The translations under genes and the position numbers were made by a program. The notes beneath the pieces were generated by a model. That model saw only the letters and a list, made by a program, of their open reading frames with translations. It was not told the DNA's origin and did not search any database. This document shows, piece after piece, positions 15,187 through 15,278 of a stretch of DNA of 15,278 nucleotides. Origin of the DNA: an uncultured Opitutia bacterium (GTDB lineage: Bacteria; Verrucomicrobiota; Verrucomicrobiia; Opitutales; UBA953); the NCBI GenBank assembly GCA_903882335.1, contig CAIRWP010000246.1:1-15278 (forward strand), read 5' to 3'. Position 1 is the stretch's first letter; every line of letters begins with the position of its first letter.

Positions 15187-15278
15187 ATGGCAGGCATGTC
15201 TGGCATCGACCTCCTGCTCGCCACCACCGCCCGGCTGCGCGCCCCTGACGGCTGTCCTTGGGACCGGGTGCAGACCCA
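15187..15278 (+). CDS. mazG: Nucleoside triphosphate pyrophosphohydrolase MazG, 5' part
   Basis: Only the first 30 codons are in the window. The peptide ends TARLRAPDGCPWDRVQT, which matches the N-terminal signature of MazG (LR.P.GCPWD..QT). MazG hydrolyses non-canonical and excess nucleoside triphosphates to monophosphate and pyrophosphate, protecting nucleotide pools and modulating the stringent response. I chose the ATG at 15187; a second ATG three codons later is equally possible. There is no Shine-Dalgarno. The gene is divergent from trpC, with 57 bases between the starts, which must hold both promoters. A TTGACT at about 15162 is -35-like, but I see no matching -10. Confidence 0.85.
   Translation, partial: MAGMSGIDLLLATTARLRAPDGCPWDRVQT

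Noticed and set aside
1..15278. Mobile elements, CRISPR arrays, tRNA genes, defence or biosynthetic clusters
   Set aside because: I found no transposase or integrase motifs, no regularly spaced repeats, no tRNA-like cloverleaf and no unexplained gene-sized region; every stretch over 300 bases is occupied by a recognised gene.

Overview
This is a GC-rich, gene-dense chromosomal window made almost entirely of housekeeping genes. I see no transposase, integrase, phage gene, CRISPR array or toxin-antitoxin pair, and no convincing undescribed system. The protein flavour suggests a member of the Verrucomicrobiota, perhaps the Opitutia: a NagB with the GRTGHIGFNEP variant, a divergent ValS, a small SRP RNA, and a SNF2 helicase with a degenerate SWIM-like N-terminus. 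Nearly all start codons lack a Shine-Dalgarno sequence. This placement is inference from motif memory, not from a search.

Layout. From the left edge, on the minus strand, lie the first 28 codons of an unidentified gene (perhaps an MFS transporter), then nagB (glucosamine-6-phosphate deaminase) and valS (valyl-tRNA synthetase). These are packed 3 to 7 bases apart and are read leftwards as valS, nagB, partial gene. Upstream of valS, on the plus strand, is the gene for the small bacterial SRP RNA (4.5S, ffs), with its own intrinsic terminator. It lies between valS, which diverges from it, and the operon that ends to its right.

Positions 3855-9405 hold a complete 2-oxoglutarate dehydrogenase operon on the minus strand: sucA (E1), sucB (E2), lpd (E3), closed by a clear intrinsic terminator. 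The sucA-sucB gap is long (137 bases) and holds two hairpin-forming inverted repeats. A divergent gene on the plus strand (9547-12069) encodes an 840-residue SNF2-family helicase. It runs tail-to-tail, with only 3 bases between stop codons, into a minus-strand cluster transcribed trpC, rsmA, rimO (15129 to 12073). trpC and rsmA overlap by an ATGA. At the right edge, divergent from trpC, is the start of mazG.

Functionally the window combines central carbon metabolism (TCA cycle E1-E2-E3), translation and ribosome maturation (ValS, RsmA, RimO), protein targeting (SRP RNA), amino-sugar use (NagB), tryptophan synthesis (TrpC), nucleotide-pool sanitation (MazG) and one ATP-dependent DNA translocase of unknown target. 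The points most worth a second look are the sucA-sucB intercistronic repeats, the SWIM domain without zinc ligands, the near absence of Shine-Dalgarno sites, and the start-site corrections for valS, sucB and the helicase.
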